From contig NZ_JAPJBQ010000001.1 in the NCBI RefSeq assembly GCF_026421305.1, forward strand, positions 620,001 to 684,000: 64,000 bases of DNA. The letters are read 5' to 3'. A program made the translations under genes and the position numbers. The notes beneath the pieces were generated by a model, which was not told where the DNA came from, did not search any database, and worked only from the letters and a program-made list of their open reading frames with translations. Origin of the DNA: Dyella silvae. GTDB lineage: Bacteria > Pseudomonadota > Gammaproteobacteria > Xanthomonadales > Rhodanobacteraceae. Shown in pieces: positions 1-7,232 of this stretch. Each line of letters starts with the position of its first letter. The first letter of the stretch is position 1.

Positions 1-196
1 TGCGCGAAAAATTTCGCCCGCTGCCGATGTCGCCCATCGGCACGCAGCCGCCAAATTGTGTCTTGCGCGACAGGGTCAGCTCGGACGGGTTGATCAGTAG
101 CGAGATCGAGTTGCCTTTGGGCGTCGGTGTATTGCCCTTGTTGTCGCACTCGGTGATTTTCAGCTGGGATTTCCCAGTGGAGAGGCTGACTGGCAT
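1..196 (-). CDS. CIS tube-adaptor protein, Afp7-like (partial)
   Basis: This is the N-terminal 65 residues of a gene that continues past the left edge. The visible protein starts MPVSLSTGKSQLKI and contains the phrase LLINPSELTLSRKT, which is how tube-initiator/adaptor proteins of contractile injection systems begin. The plus-strand protein at 14797 has the same layout (QYNPDSITRT at the same place). In Afp/PVC particles this protein joins the inner tube to the hub, often through a LysM domain; whether this copy has LysM is outside the window. Its ATG is directly adjacent to the stop codon of the DUF5908 gene, so the two are surely co-transcribed. Confidence 0.75.
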   Translation of the reverse strand, partial: MPVSLSTGKSQLKITECDNKGNTPTPKGNSISLLINPSELTLSRKTQFGGCVPMGDIGSGRNFSR

Positions 197-400
197 TTAT
201 CGCTCCCGCATCCGGTCACGCTCGGATGTCATCAGCACGCGAAGGCGCCGGCGCTCTTCACTGCCACCGGGGCCATCCTTGCCGCAGCACTCATCGTCGT
301 CGTCGTGATTTTCGTCGACCTGCTGCGATTTGCCGCCGCTCGCGGCCCCCTCGCGGCCAATGCTCGACTTGATCACCATCTGGCGAATTTCGATCGTCAC
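197..400 (-). CDS. DUF5908 small CIS protein
   Basis: This 67-aa protein begins MTIEIRQMVIKSS, which is the signature of the DUF5908 family (Afp6/Pvc6 position). The rest is acidic and Asp/Glu-rich with a CCGKDGPGG stretch, and the C-terminus is basic. The start is GTG, preceded by GAGG seven bases upstream. The gene sits between the second tube gene and the tube-adaptor gene, exactly where Afp6 homologues lie in eCIS clusters. Its role in the particle is not well known; it is probably a small structural or assembly factor. Confidence 0.75.
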   Translation of the reverse strand: MTIEIRQMVIKSSIGREGAASGGKSQQVDENHDDDDECCGKDGPGGSEERRRLRVLMTSERDRMRER

Positions 401-409
401 GATTTGACC

Positions 410-907
410 TCAGCCACTGCGTCGCATTTCCTGATAAGCGAACTCGATCGTCTCCAACGCCACTTCGTTCTTGGTGGATTGGAAATTGTCGATCTCCCAG
501 CGCACCGGATAAGCCTGGGTGAATGACCAGGTGCGCAATGGATTGCCCTTGGCATCAAGCAGCTTCACCGTCACCGGCGCGAGCTTGATCTTCACCGACA
601 GTCCCGCCTCCAGGGTGCGCTTGCACCAACCCACCAGTGGCGAATCCATCGATGCGATACCTCGCTTCAGCGTCAGCCGCTTCTGCTTCACCCCGGTGGG
701 CAGCTGGTGCATGAAGCGGTTCTCACCACCTTCGCGCAGCTCGTCCACTTCCATGCTCAGCTCCAGCCCTGACACCTCCTGAAACGAGGAGTCCACGCTC
801 GACGACTCGCTGCCGATGCTGACGGTGAACTGGAACGCCGCAGGGAGCAGCTCGCCAAGCTTGTCCTCCACCACCTTCTTGGCGGGCCATGCGGCGGGAT
901 CATCCAT
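410..907 (-). CDS. CIS inner tube protein (gp19 family), second copy
   Basis: The 165-aa protein has the gp19/T4-like tube fold pattern: a FQEVSGLELSMEV segment near residue 45, LTLKRGIA near residue 80, and a C-terminal EVALETIEFAYQEM. Compared with its neighbour it has a longer N-terminus. eCIS particles usually carry one major tube protein and one variant that starts the tube on the baseplate (Afp1 and Afp5); this copy, next to DUF5908 and the tube adaptor, is the likely initiator variant. It overlaps the preceding tube gene by 8 nt. Confidence 0.88.
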   Translation of the reverse strand: MDDPAAWPAKKVVEDKLGELLPAAFQFTVSIGSESSSVDSSFQEVSGLELSMEVDELREGGENRFMHQLPTGVKQKRLTLKRGIASMDSPLVGWCKRTLEAGLSVKIKLAPVTVKLLDAKGNPLRTWSFTQAYPVRWEIDNFQSTKNEVALETIEFAYQEMRRSG

Positions 908-1358
908 TGGCGATGGTCAGGCCTTCGTGCGCGATCTCGATGGTTTCGATCGCCACCTCGTTGCCCTGGGCCTTCAGGTCGGTACCCGTGATCTTGGTTG
1001 GCCAGGCGTTGGCCAGCGTCCACACCATGGTCGGTTTACCGGATTCGTCGAGCAGGCTGATAGTGACCGGCACGCGCTGGATCGTGTTCATCTTTATCTT
1101 GTTGAACCAATCCCAGAACTTGTTATCGCCCTTGAACACGCCCTTCTTCATGGTCACGTTGCTGAACTTCTTCAGCCCCGGCATCTTGATCGTCGCATGC
1201 ACCGGGCTGTCGCCATGGCGATACTCGATAGGCTGCGCTTCGACATCGAGCCCGGAAACTTCTTCAAACGACATCACGGCCGAATCCCACTTCACCTGAA
1301 AGTAGAACTTGGGCATCGGCCATACGTTGGTTGACTGCTGCGAACCGTCGTCTGCCAT
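900..1358 (-). CDS. CIS inner tube protein (gp19 family), major copy
   Basis: The 152-aa protein matches the phage tail tube/Hcp-like gp19 family: YFQVKWDSAVMSFEEVSGLD at residues 19-38, KKGVFKGDNKFWDWF in the middle, and EVAIETIEIAHEGL at the C-terminus. These polymerise as hexameric rings to form the rigid tube that is driven out when the sheath contracts. A GGAGAG ribosome site lies 5 nt upstream of the ATG. It follows the sheath gene and is followed by the second tube gene, the usual order in Afp-like operons. Confidence 0.9.
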   Translation of the reverse strand: MADDGSQQSTNVWPMPKFYFQVKWDSAVMSFEEVSGLDVEAQPIEYRHGDSPVHATIKMPGLKKFSNVTMKKGVFKGDNKFWDWFNKIKMNTIQRVPVTISLLDESGKPTMVWTLANAWPTKITGTDLKAQGNEVAIETIEIAHEGLTIANG

Positions 1359-1423
1359 ACGATCTCTCCGTCAGTACAAGGTGAGGCGATACGCGGCGGG
1401 CGTCGAACGACGCCCGCGCCACG

Positions 1424-2995
1424 TCACGATTTCTGCATCTGCTGCTGGAAGGTGATCTCGATGAACTCGGCCGGCCGTACCATAGCTACCAGCACGGTGA
1501 CGCGCAGGATGCCCTCGAGAATGTCGTCCGGCGTCATGGTTTCGGCCAGGCCGCAATACACGCCGAAGGCGTCTTCCGGCACCGCGCCGGCCAGACCGCC
1601 GCGCTTCCAGATGCTGGTGAGGAAGTTCTGGATCATGCTCTTGATGGTGACCCAGGTATTCGCCACGTTCGGCTCGAACACCAGCGCCTTGGCGGCCAGC
1701 TTGCAGGATTCTTCCAGCATGATCATGGTGCGCCGCACGTTGATATAGCGCCAATCCAGGCTGTTGCCATCCAGCGTGCGCGCGCCCCACACCAGCACAC
1801 CTTCGCCGATGAAGGAGCGAATCGCGTTGATCGATTTACCCTGGGTGGTGACGTTGAGGTCTTCCTGATCCACCGCCGAAATGGTGACGGCGGGCGACAC
1901 GACGCCCGACAGGCTGACATTGGCGGGTGCCTTCCATACGCCGCGACTATTGTCGACCATGGTGTAGATGCCGGCCATGGCTGCGCTCGGCGGCATCAGG
2001 TTCAGCTTGCCCTTGACCAGATCCATCACGGTGTTGAACAGCGGACTGATGGTGCTCAGCGTCTTGTTGAGCAATGCCTTGTTGGCCAGGATCGCGTCGG
2101 GCGTCGGCGCGGGGTCGACCTTGCTCCAATCCTTGGTGATATCGGCAATGGCCTGAATCTGTTCCTTGTCCTTGAGCGACGCCCCGTCCGGGGCGGTCTC
2201 CGGCAGGCCAAGCTCGTTACGCAGCAGCAGTTGCAGCACGTCCGCGGAGGCGATGTTTTCGAAGTTCAACTCCTTCTCGCCGACCACCGTGGTGTTCAAC
2301 CACGGGTAGTACGCTGAGGCGAAATTGAGGAAGTTGATACCCAGGCTGTTGCGGAACAAATCGACCGGGTCGCCATTGGGGTCGCTACGCGGCTTGTCGC
2401 CTCCCCAGACATCGAGGATCGCCACGCGGTTCTTCATCTTGTCGCCGCAATGCTGCAGCATGGCTTGTTGCAGGCCGATGCATTCGGGCTGCTTCAGCAT
2501 CACCGCTTCCGGTATCAGCACCATGGTCGGCTCCTGCTCCTTGAGCAGTTCGTCGATACCACGGTTGAACTTGTCCGGATCCAGGTCCGACTCGTAATCG
2601 CCAACCGACACGATGTAGCAAGGGCCGCCGCCATTCTGGAAGAAGTGGCGCATGGCGTTGTAGAGGCCGTAACGGCCACCATCCTTGCCTGCCGGCTGCT
2701 CGAACACGTACTCGGTGAGCTTGTTGTCCTTGCCTACCGCCTTGAAGTCCGCAAGCGCGGTCGGGTCGGTCTTTTCCACGATGTTGAAGCGCGGATTGGG
2801 CGCGAAACCGAAGTACTGGTGATACTCGGCCATCGAGCTGATGCGCCAGGGTTTGAAGGAGAGTGGCTTGCTGCGGTTGTCGGCGATTTCGGTGTGTCCG
2901 ATGAATGCGGGCACGGCGGTAGCCACTTCCACCACCGAGTTCGGAAACGCATTCTTCTCGACGATATAGACACCCGGTGTCTTCATAGCACCCAT
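1424..2995 (-). CDS. CIS contractile sheath protein
   Basis: The 523-aa product is a phage-tail-sheath family protein. The N-terminus MKTPGVYIVEKNAF followed by VPAFIGHTE is the classic sheath opening, and the C-terminal third carries GVLVWGARTL, WRYINVRR, ALVFEPN and a final PAEFIEITFQQ, all typical sheath core motifs. Sheath subunits wrap the tube and contract to drive it into a target membrane. The first ATG is preferred because AGGAG sits seven bases before it. The size is close to Afp2-type sheaths, without the large insertion seen in the plus-strand sheath at 7233. Confidence 0.93.
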   Translation of the reverse strand: MGAMKTPGVYIVEKNAFPNSVVEVATAVPAFIGHTEIADNRSKPLSFKPWRISSMAEYHQYFGFAPNPRFNIVEKTDPTALADFKAVGKDNKLTEYVFEQPAGKDGGRYGLYNAMRHFFQNGGGPCYIVSVGDYESDLDPDKFNRGIDELLKEQEPTMVLIPEAVMLKQPECIGLQQAMLQHCGDKMKNRVAILDVWGGDKPRSDPNGDPVDLFRNSLGINFLNFASAYYPWLNTTVVGEKELNFENIASADVLQLLLRNELGLPETAPDGASLKDKEQIQAIADITKDWSKVDPAPTPDAILANKALLNKTLSTISPLFNTVMDLVKGKLNLMPPSAAMAGIYTMVDNSRGVWKAPANVSLSGVVSPAVTISAVDQEDLNVTTQGKSINAIRSFIGEGVLVWGARTLDGNSLDWRYINVRRTMIMLEESCKLAAKALVFEPNVANTWVTIKSMIQNFLTSIWKRGGLAGAVPEDAFGVYCGLAETMTPDDILEGILRVTVLVAMVRPAEFIEITFQQQMQKS

Positions 2996-3016
2996 CGGTG
3001 GGCTCCTGTCAGTGGT

Positions 3017-3796
3017 TTAGCTGTGAACAAAAATTTCCGACACGGCCGTTGTCTCGCCGTGTACGGTCTCGCGCCACAGGCGCTGCGGCGAGGCGCCCGG
3101 TAGTCGGGGAATAAGCACGCGCTCGCGCGCATCTGTCACGTCACAAAGCTGAAAGCGTTGGGTCGGTCGCTCCCGCAGAGCAATCGGCGAGGTGGAGTGC
3201 ACCGTCCATGCGGACCGCCCGTCCGGCAGGCGCTCATCGGAAGGCGTCGTGAAGGCCACCTCCCCGCGTTGGTCGACAATCGACAACGTGCGGCCGCGCC
3301 AGTCGCCCACCAGCAGGTACTTCCAGATGGTATTGCGGCTTTGCAGGCATAGCCGGTACGTCGTGCCGGGTGCCGCCACCCACTTGGCGAAATCGCCACT
3401 CTCCGTGGGATCAAGCGGCAAGTTCAAGGTCGCCAGTGGCGCCGTCGGCGATGGCGATACCGGCAGCAGCGGCGCCGGGCGCGCGCCATCGTCGGCCGCT
3501 TTCGGCTGCGTGCCGGTGGCGCCGGTGTAGTACACACAGGCGGCATCGGATGAATACACGTCGAAGCGCAGCGCGCGAGGCCTGTCCTCGACCGCCCGCT
3601 CGCTCCACATGCCCTGCAACTGGGACTCGGCAACGTGGATGCTCAGGCTGCGCCCATCGGCACGCCACACCATGGCAAATCGTTCAAGAAAAGCCGAGGT
3701 ATCCGCATCCGGCCGAAACACCAGATGGCGTGCATGGCCGTCGGCAAAATAGTCATGCCGCACGTCAACCGTGGCGAATGGGCGATACCGTTGCAT
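3017..3796 (-). CDS. CIS-cluster protein of unknown function
   Basis: The 259-aa protein begins MQRYRPFATVDVRHDYFADG. I place the start there rather than at the upstream in-frame codons because the 37 residues before it are Arg-rich and look untranslated. It has no signal peptide or membrane segment. A Pro/Ser-rich linker near residues 125-150 splits it into two beta-rich-looking halves, the second containing YRLCLQSRNTIWKYLLVGDW. It lies between the DUF4255 cap and the sheath and is co-directional with both, so a role in sheath or cap assembly is likely, but I do not recognise a functional family. Confidence 0.65.
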   Translation of the reverse strand: MQRYRPFATVDVRHDYFADGHARHLVFRPDADTSAFLERFAMVWRADGRSLSIHVAESQLQGMWSERAVEDRPRALRFDVYSSDAACVYYTGATGTQPKAADDGARPAPLLPVSPSPTAPLATLNLPLDPTESGDFAKWVAAPGTTYRLCLQSRNTIWKYLLVGDWRGRTLSIVDQRGEVAFTTPSDERLPDGRSAWTVHSTSPIALRERPTQRFQLCDVTDARERVLIPRLPGASPQRLWRETVHGETTAVSEIFVHS

Positions 3797-3839
3797 GGTC
3801 ACCCTGCCCGCCTGACGCCGTTGCGCGAACCGATCACAT

Positions 3840-4439
3840 TCACGGCGTCGCCTCGGTTTCGACCTGGGTAATCGCCGGATCACGGCCGCGCGCCGCGCCC
3901 GAATCAAGCGTGATCATCCGCACGCGGAACAGCGCCGATGGCATATAGCGGCCACCGTGGATGCTCCACAGGCTGTGCATTTCGTGACTGCTGAGGTTCT
4001 CCATGTTCAGCGCCAATCGCTCCAGGCGTGCATCCATGCCGGGCGTATTCTGGTGATCGAGCACCGGGTTGCCCTGAAAGAACGCGATGCATCCGGATAG
4101 AAACTTCAACGCCTCGGGGTAATGGCTTCCGCTGAAATTCGCGGCGCACATGACCAGCAGGTTGAGATACACCGGCACCGCGTTCTGAAGGATGCCATTG
4201 CTATACGTCATGGGCATGGCGGTGGACCGGTGCGCCACGGTATCGCGCTCCACGCCGCTCAGGAACAGCACAAGCTTGTTCGCCGCCAGAACCACGGGGG
4301 CGCCGCCGAGCTCCAGCAGATTGGAGACGACCACGACATCTTCAGCCACGTCGAACTGCCGACGAAAGTGGCCGTTGAGATGCGACGCAAGCTGTTCGAG
4401 CACACGATCAATCACTGGCCCGCCCCCTTCGGTCTCCAT
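3840..4439 (-). CDS. DUF4255 (Pvc16/Afp16 N-terminal) tail cap protein
   Basis: The 199-aa protein starts METEGGGPVIDRVLEQLASHLN and contains VAHRSTAMPMTYSNG and PVYLNLLVMCAANF, the pattern of the DUF4255 family. Afp16 and Pvc16 are tail-terminator proteins that cap the distal end of the tube and sheath and set particle length. The gene is first in the minus-strand CIS operon; a GGAG motif lies about 10 nt before the ATG. It is a single-domain version, shorter than the 427-aa plus-strand paralogue at 11293, which adds Ig-like domains. Confidence 0.85.
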   Translation of the reverse strand: METEGGGPVIDRVLEQLASHLNGHFRRQFDVAEDVVVVSNLLELGGAPVVLAANKLVLFLSGVERDTVAHRSTAMPMTYSNGILQNAVPVYLNLLVMCAANFSGSHYPEALKFLSGCIAFFQGNPVLDHQNTPGMDARLERLALNMENLSSHEMHSLWSIHGGRYMPSALFRVRMITLDSGAARGRDPAITQVETEATP

Positions 4440-4753
4440 GACACGGCCTCTCCTTTTCGGGTTCCTGCCCGATTAAGGAGGGTCTGGCTACGTTACGCCG
4501 CCGTGTCAGCGTGGCCTATCAGCAGATTGCTGATATTGATCTCCGTTTTGCTGAGGAGAATGACCGGCGCGGAACCGCTGTATCTCTTTCGACCCATGGA
4601 ATGGCATCCGCCCGGCGCGGCAGGCAGGTGGTGGGGATGCTACGCGAGCCTCATTCTTCCGGGCGCGGCGGCCCGATGCGTGCTGGCCACGCCTACATCC
4701 AGTGTTGTCTTGAAGCCGCACTCATCCCGGGATGAAGCGTGAGCGCGCGCCAG
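4440..4753. other. Intergenic region, probable promoter of the minus-strand CIS operon
   Basis: These 314 bases lie between the stop of the response-regulator gene and the first gene of the minus-strand CIS operon. I see no convincing gene; the short frames here lack family resemblance and ribosome sites. The notable content is a perfect inverted repeat at 4517-4535, listed separately. I could not identify an unambiguous -35/-10 pair or a sigma-54 element. Confidence 0.5.
4517..4535. promoter_or_regulatory. Perfect inverted repeat, candidate operator
   Basis: The sequence reads TATCAGCA, three bases (GAT), then TGCTGATA: perfect 8-bp arms. It lies 78 bp upstream of the DUF4255 start codon, in the only substantial gap before the minus-strand CIS operon. 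NarL/LuxR-type regulators bind inverted heptamer-like sites, and such a regulator is encoded immediately upstream, so this is a reasonable candidate for its binding site. That link is inference. Confidence 0.5.
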
Positions 4754-5404
4754 TCACCCGAGCGCGGCCATGCCTTGCTTGACGGCATAGCGGGTTAGTT
4801 CGGCTACGCTTCTTATATTGAGCTTGCGGAACACGTGCGCGCGATGCGTGGCCACCGTCTTGGCGCTGATATGAAGACGATCCGCCACCTGCTGGGTGGA
4901 ATTGCCTTCCGCAAAAAGCCGCGTCACTTCGCGCTCACGCCATGTCAGGGGCGGTGGCGCCCAGCCATTCTGGCCATCACCGACGTCACGGCAGGCGCTG
5001 AACACCGGGCCCATCAGCTCCGCGCTAAGGAAAATCTGGCCGTTGAAGGCATGGCGAATGGCTCGCACCAGTTCGTCGCAACAGTTTTCTTTCAGCACGT
5101 AACCTGAGGCACCTGCCTCCATCGCCATCAGCACTTGTCCGGGCTGCGCGCTGGCCGAAAGACACAGCACCTTGCTCGCCAACCGTTCGCTGCGCACGCG
5201 CCGGGCCACCTCGATGCCGTTCATGACGGGCATGGTGACATCCGCAACCACGACATCCGGATTCAGGCTGCGAGCGAGCCGCAGCAGGTCCACGCCGTGT
5301 CCGGTATGCCCCAGCAGCTCCAGATCCGGCTCGCGCTGCAGCAGCGCCACCAGGCCTTCGCGCAACATCAGATGATCGTCACCGAGAATCACCCGCACTT
5401 TCAT
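4754..5404 (-). CDS. NarL/LuxR-family response regulator
   Basis: The 216-aa protein has a receiver domain (MKVRVILGDDH, phospho-acceptor Asp55 in VVADVTMP, conserved Lys in GYVLKEN) and a C-terminal LuxR helix-turn-helix (LTWREREVTRLFAEGNSTQQ, then ISAKTVATHRAHVFRKL). Phosphorylation would switch DNA binding. I choose the ATG at 5404 because it overlaps the kinase stop by 4 nt (ATGA) and gives a normal receiver N-terminus; an upstream in-frame start would add 16 residues. Lying between two divergent CIS operons, it is the obvious candidate for their transcriptional control. Confidence 0.93.
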   Translation of the reverse strand: MKVRVILGDDHLMLREGLVALLQREPDLELLGHTGHGVDLLRLARSLNPDVVVADVTMPVMNGIEVARRVRSERLASKVLCLSASAQPGQVLMAMEAGASGYVLKENCCDELVRAIRHAFNGQIFLSAELMGPVFSACRDVGDGQNGWAPPPLTWREREVTRLFAEGNSTQQVADRLHISAKTVATHRAHVFRKLNIRSVAELTRYAVKQGMAALG

Positions 5405-6165
5405 CGTGCGACCTTCCGTCCGGGAATGCGGACCATGCGCCTGCCCTTCCAATACTGCTCAGCGAAATCGCCCGGCCAACGGATGCACGCCTGCACCCCG
5501 GCGCCGGGAGCCGCCTGCAGGTCGAAAGCGGCATCCGCATGGGCCAGCCGCTCGGGCATCGCGCCCAGCCCCCAGCCGCCTCGCTGGCTATGGCGTTGAT
5601 AGATGGTCACAGGATCAAAACCCGGACCGTCGTCGCCCACCGTCAACTCAAAGCCATGGGCTGTCGCCCTCAACACCAATTGCGCGTTCGCGCCGGGTGC
5701 ATGTTTGCAGGTGTTGAGCAGCAGCTCCTGTGCCGCTTGCAACACGATCGTGGCCACTGGCTTCGGCGGGTCAGGCACCGAATCGTCACAATCGATGTAA
5801 AGCGCAAGGCCGGTAAAGGACGAAAGCCGACGCCCGAGATGGATCAGCGATGCAGCCAGCGGCATCGACCTCGCCACCACGGTGCCGCAGTCCCACTCCT
5901 GCAGCACTTGCCGGGTGCCGCGCAGCGCCTCGCTCACCAGCTCGCGAAGGCCGTCAAGCGTTTGCGCACCGACGTGGAACGGTGCCTGCCTGGCTTGATC
6001 AAGCTCGAGCAGCGCCAACGTCATCCATTGCGCAGGACCGTCATGCAGGCGTTGCATCAGGCGCGTGGCCACCTGCGTCGCCGTGGCATGCGATGTCGCA
6101 CGGCGCAACGTCACGGCATTGTCGCGATCAGTCGCCTCGTATTCCCGCCGTGTCTCCGCTTTCAT
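5401..6165 (-). CDS. Soluble sensor histidine kinase (HisKA_3 type)
   Basis: The 254-aa protein has a HisKA_3-like phosphorylation box (LMQRLHDGPAQWM, His near residue 41) and a HATPase_c domain with N-box ELLLNTCKHAPG, G1 motif GDDGPGFD and G2 motif GGWGLGAM. There is no transmembrane segment or recognisable sensor domain before the His box, only about 35 residues, so it must sense a cytoplasmic cue or receive input from a partner. It is translationally coupled to the response regulator (ATGA overlap). AGGTGG lies 7 nt upstream of the ATG. Confidence 0.9.
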   Translation of the reverse strand: MKAETRREYEATDRDNAVTLRRATSHATATQVATRLMQRLHDGPAQWMTLALLELDQARQAPFHVGAQTLDGLRELVSEALRGTRQVLQEWDCGTVVARSMPLAASLIHLGRRLSSFTGLALYIDCDDSVPDPPKPVATIVLQAAQELLLNTCKHAPGANAQLVLRATAHGFELTVGDDGPGFDPVTIYQRHSQRGGWGLGAMPERLAHADAAFDLQAAPGAGVQACIRWPGDFAEQYWKGRRMVRIPGRKVAR

Positions 6166-6634
6166 TCGCGCGCCACCTGTTGCACCGACTCAATCAAAGT
6201 CCTTCGACCGACGCTTTGCGCCGGCGCCCATGCGACAAGGAGGAAACGATACGACACGCCACGGCAAATATGGTCGGCGCAGAATCCGACAGCGCTTACC
6301 CACTACGCTCTTCCGAAGCTTGATGACGATGGCCACCTTGCGCGCGCCATCGTGCAGGCGAGCAAGCCGTCGCACTGACCAAAGCGTGCTGACGGGCATC
6401 ACTATGGTGCTACGGATAAAGCGCTTGGCAATTCCCCCCGGAGATACCGGCGCACATGTTCGCACCGATACTTATAGGGTAGCAATGAAGTCGGTGACGA
6501 AAGGCCATCACCCCTGCCCTTCTTGCGTAAATTCTTGAGTCGATGGCGTCGGCTTTCACAGTGGCGTCACACAAGACCGACCTGCGAGAAGGGTTGCAGC
6601 GGGAACGACACGAAGAGGATCTGTCGTATTCCTG

Positions 6635-6646
6635 GTGACATGTCAC
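6635..6646. promoter_or_regulatory. 12-bp palindrome, candidate operator
   Basis: GTGACATGTCAC is a perfect palindrome with no spacer. A further half-like GTGTCAC occurs about 100 bp to the right (near 6743). It lies centrally in the gap between divergent transcription units, so a regulator could act on both. The half-site resembles a GTGA/TCAC element but the spacing is not that of a CRP/Clp site. No binding protein can be named. Confidence 0.35.
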
Positions 6647-7156
6647 GCGTCCCGGATGACAACGTATTTGCAGCACCGCACTGGCTTCACTTGAAGCCAG
6701 CCGAGAACCTCACGGACGCTGTGGATGCGCTCCGCGCAAGCAGTGTCACCTACCAGGAAGAAAGCGCTGAACGTCGTCGACCATTGCATGGCAGTGACGG
6801 TGGTTAATGATCGATCCATGGGCGCAACCAGGCACCCGTCGCACCATGGCCTCTTCTGCGCACGGCAGATTTCTTCCGCGCCACATCCGACACAAGGCTC
6901 ACTTCTCCGCGAGCCATGCTGGATCGATCGAAGCGCTGCGCGAGCAGCAACACATCCTCAAGAATTCACGCTGCCATGACCCGCTCGCTGAAAGTATTAG
7001 CGCCTCGGCCGTAAGGGGTTGCCGAGCATCACCGCATCACAGATCCGTATCGCCAACTTCATCTGCAAGCCCAGCAGAAAGGGGCGGGCCTATGCGTCGC
7101 GACAGCCTGGACGCACCTGATCCAGCCGTGCCATTGCCATCCGGCACCGTCGCCGT

Positions 7157-7173
7157 GTGCGCGCTGCGCGCAC
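7157..7173. promoter_or_regulatory. GC-rich inverted repeat upstream of sheath gene
   Basis: Arms GTGCGCG and CGCGCAC flank CTG, 60 nt upstream of the sheath ATG. It could fold as a hairpin in the mRNA leader or be an operator. In GC-rich DNA a 7-bp repeat like this can arise by chance, so confidence is low. Confidence 0.25.
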
Positions 7174-7232
7174 CCCATCAAGCACTTCTGCTTGCCCTCT
7201 CATCGTTCATCCGAACATAGGGGTTGTCAGTC

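Larger units (their letters stand above)
6166..7232. other. Long non-coding gap between kinase gene and plus-strand CIS operon
   Basis: This 1067-bp stretch has only short overlapping frames with low-complexity, Arg/Ser-rich translations and no family resemblance. It must hold the promoter of the kinase/regulator pair (leftward) and that of the 22-kb CIS operon (rightward). Visible elements are a perfect 12-bp palindrome at 6635-6646 and a GC-rich inverted repeat at 7157-7173. Such length is unusual in this otherwise tightly packed locus; a long untranslated leader or a small RNA is possible but not shown. Confidence 0.6.
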
